Shown here piece after piece: positions 4,871-5,258 of a stretch of 5,258 nt of DNA. Every line of letters starts with the position of its first letter. Positions within the stretch are counted from its first letter, which is position 1. This stretch comes from Alphaproteobacteria bacterium. GTDB taxonomy: Bacteria; Pseudomonadota; Alphaproteobacteria; Micavibrionales; Micavibrionaceae. The stretch spans positions 1-5,258 of the forward strand of contig JAESUK010000189.1 in NCBI GenBank assembly GCA_016763095.1, in the 5' to 3' direction. The position numbers and the translations under genes are program-made. The notes below the pieces were generated by a model. That model searched no databases. It was given only the letters and a program-made list of their open reading frames with translations, and was not told the DNA's origin.

Positions 4871-5258
4871 GGATATGTCTGCGCCAAATGAGCATGAAGG
4901 CTACGCCAAACTCTGCAAGCATTGTGCTGAAGGGATAAAGCGCGGTAATAACTGAATAGTGATTGAGTGCGAATAAGGCAATCAGGTATTTAAGCCCGTT
5001 GAGAATGAATGTACTGGATATTTCTTCGTGTGGTTTTATGTATGATTTTCTTATGGTTGGGTAATAGGCGGAGATATCTATTAATGTGATGAGGATAATG
5101 GAATAGAAGGGCGTTTGTGTGATAAGCCAAAGAGGCACAGCGCTTAGCGCGCCGATGAAGCTGAACCAGTCGCTTTTTGTGATGTTTTTTTCACCTCTGA
5201 AAATGGCGATAAAGGCTATGATTATGCATGAAACGGCAGTAAAACCTGTCGCCCACGC
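4851..5258 (-). CDS. Multi-span membrane protein, C-terminal part (N-terminus outside window)
   Basis: The frame stays open from the right edge of the window to a TAA at 4853-4851, giving 135 visible residues with the start beyond 5258. A GTG at 5138 could be read as a start, but the frame continues upstream with membrane-protein sequence and no ribosome binding site, so the gene is partial. Hydrophobic segments lie at about residues 2-20, 32-47, 50-65, 84-99 and 103-125 of the visible part. A loop KNITKSDW (24-31) and a loop YYPTIRKSYIKPHEE (65-79) are charged and look conserved. The C-terminus is basic (RRHILRTLRR). I recall similar uncharacterised bacterial membrane proteins with the YPT-x-RKS and KP-x-EE loop. 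The loop also faintly recalls PQ-loop transporters, but I assign no function. Its 3' end overlaps the tailspike gene by 20 bases convergently, leaving no room for a terminator between them. It may be a host gene at a prophage edge or a phage-borne accessory gene. Confidence 0.75.
   Translation of the reverse strand, partial: AWATGFTAVSCIIIAFIAIFRGEKNITKSDWFSFIGALSAVPLWLITQTPFYSIILITLIDISAYYPTIRKSYIKPHEEISSTFILNGLKYLIALFALNHYSVITALYPFSTMLAEFGVAFMLIWRRHILRTLRR

Overview
This window reads as part of the late structural region of a short-tailed (podovirus-like) phage or prophage. It is followed by the 3' part of an unrelated membrane-protein gene on the opposite strand. The three plus-strand genes are a nozzle / tail-tubular-protein-B-like protein, a small internal-virion (ejection) type protein, and a tailspike or tail fibre. 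The tailspike has a T7 gp17-like N-terminus, a pectate-lyase-type beta-helix and two tandem C-terminal modules. The host is most likely a bacterium of moderate, slightly AT-rich composition. I lean towards an alphaproteobacterium because the nozzle and internal-virion proteins resemble those of alphaproteobacterial prophages as I remember them. Nothing in the window proves this.

Layout. Positions 1-101 hold no gene I can support, only a possible short 3' tail of an upstream gene. A strong rho-independent terminator lies at 102-126, only 25 bases before the nozzle gene (152-2050). Between the nozzle gene and the internal-virion gene (2341-2820) is a 290-base gap filled by a small minus-strand gene (2047-2235). 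It has a good Shine-Dalgarno sequence, and its stop codon overlaps the nozzle stop codon. It is a candidate moron, an accessory gene inserted among late genes. The tailspike gene (2846-4870) follows 25 bases after the internal-virion gene. From the right edge of the window, a membrane-protein gene runs on the minus strand and ends at 4851, so it overlaps the tailspike 3' end by 20 bases, convergently.

How the genes fit together. The nozzle closes the tail tube. The small internal protein would be packed in the virion and ejected with the DNA. The tailspike binds the virion through its N-terminus and recognises, possibly cleaves, a surface polysaccharide through its beta-helix. The plus-strand genes are probably one transcription unit with a good ribosome binding site before each gene. 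Transcription would have to read through the terminator at 102-126, an arrangement that recalls the T7 late terminator downstream of the capsid gene. The abrupt change to a minus-strand membrane gene may mark a prophage-host junction or a phage-borne accessory gene.

No integrase, lysis, replication, RNA or CRISPR genes are visible. The main points of interest are the antisense small gene with its locally reversed base skew, the duplicated tailspike C-terminal module, the Asn-aligned beta-helix rungs, and the convergent overlap at the right side.
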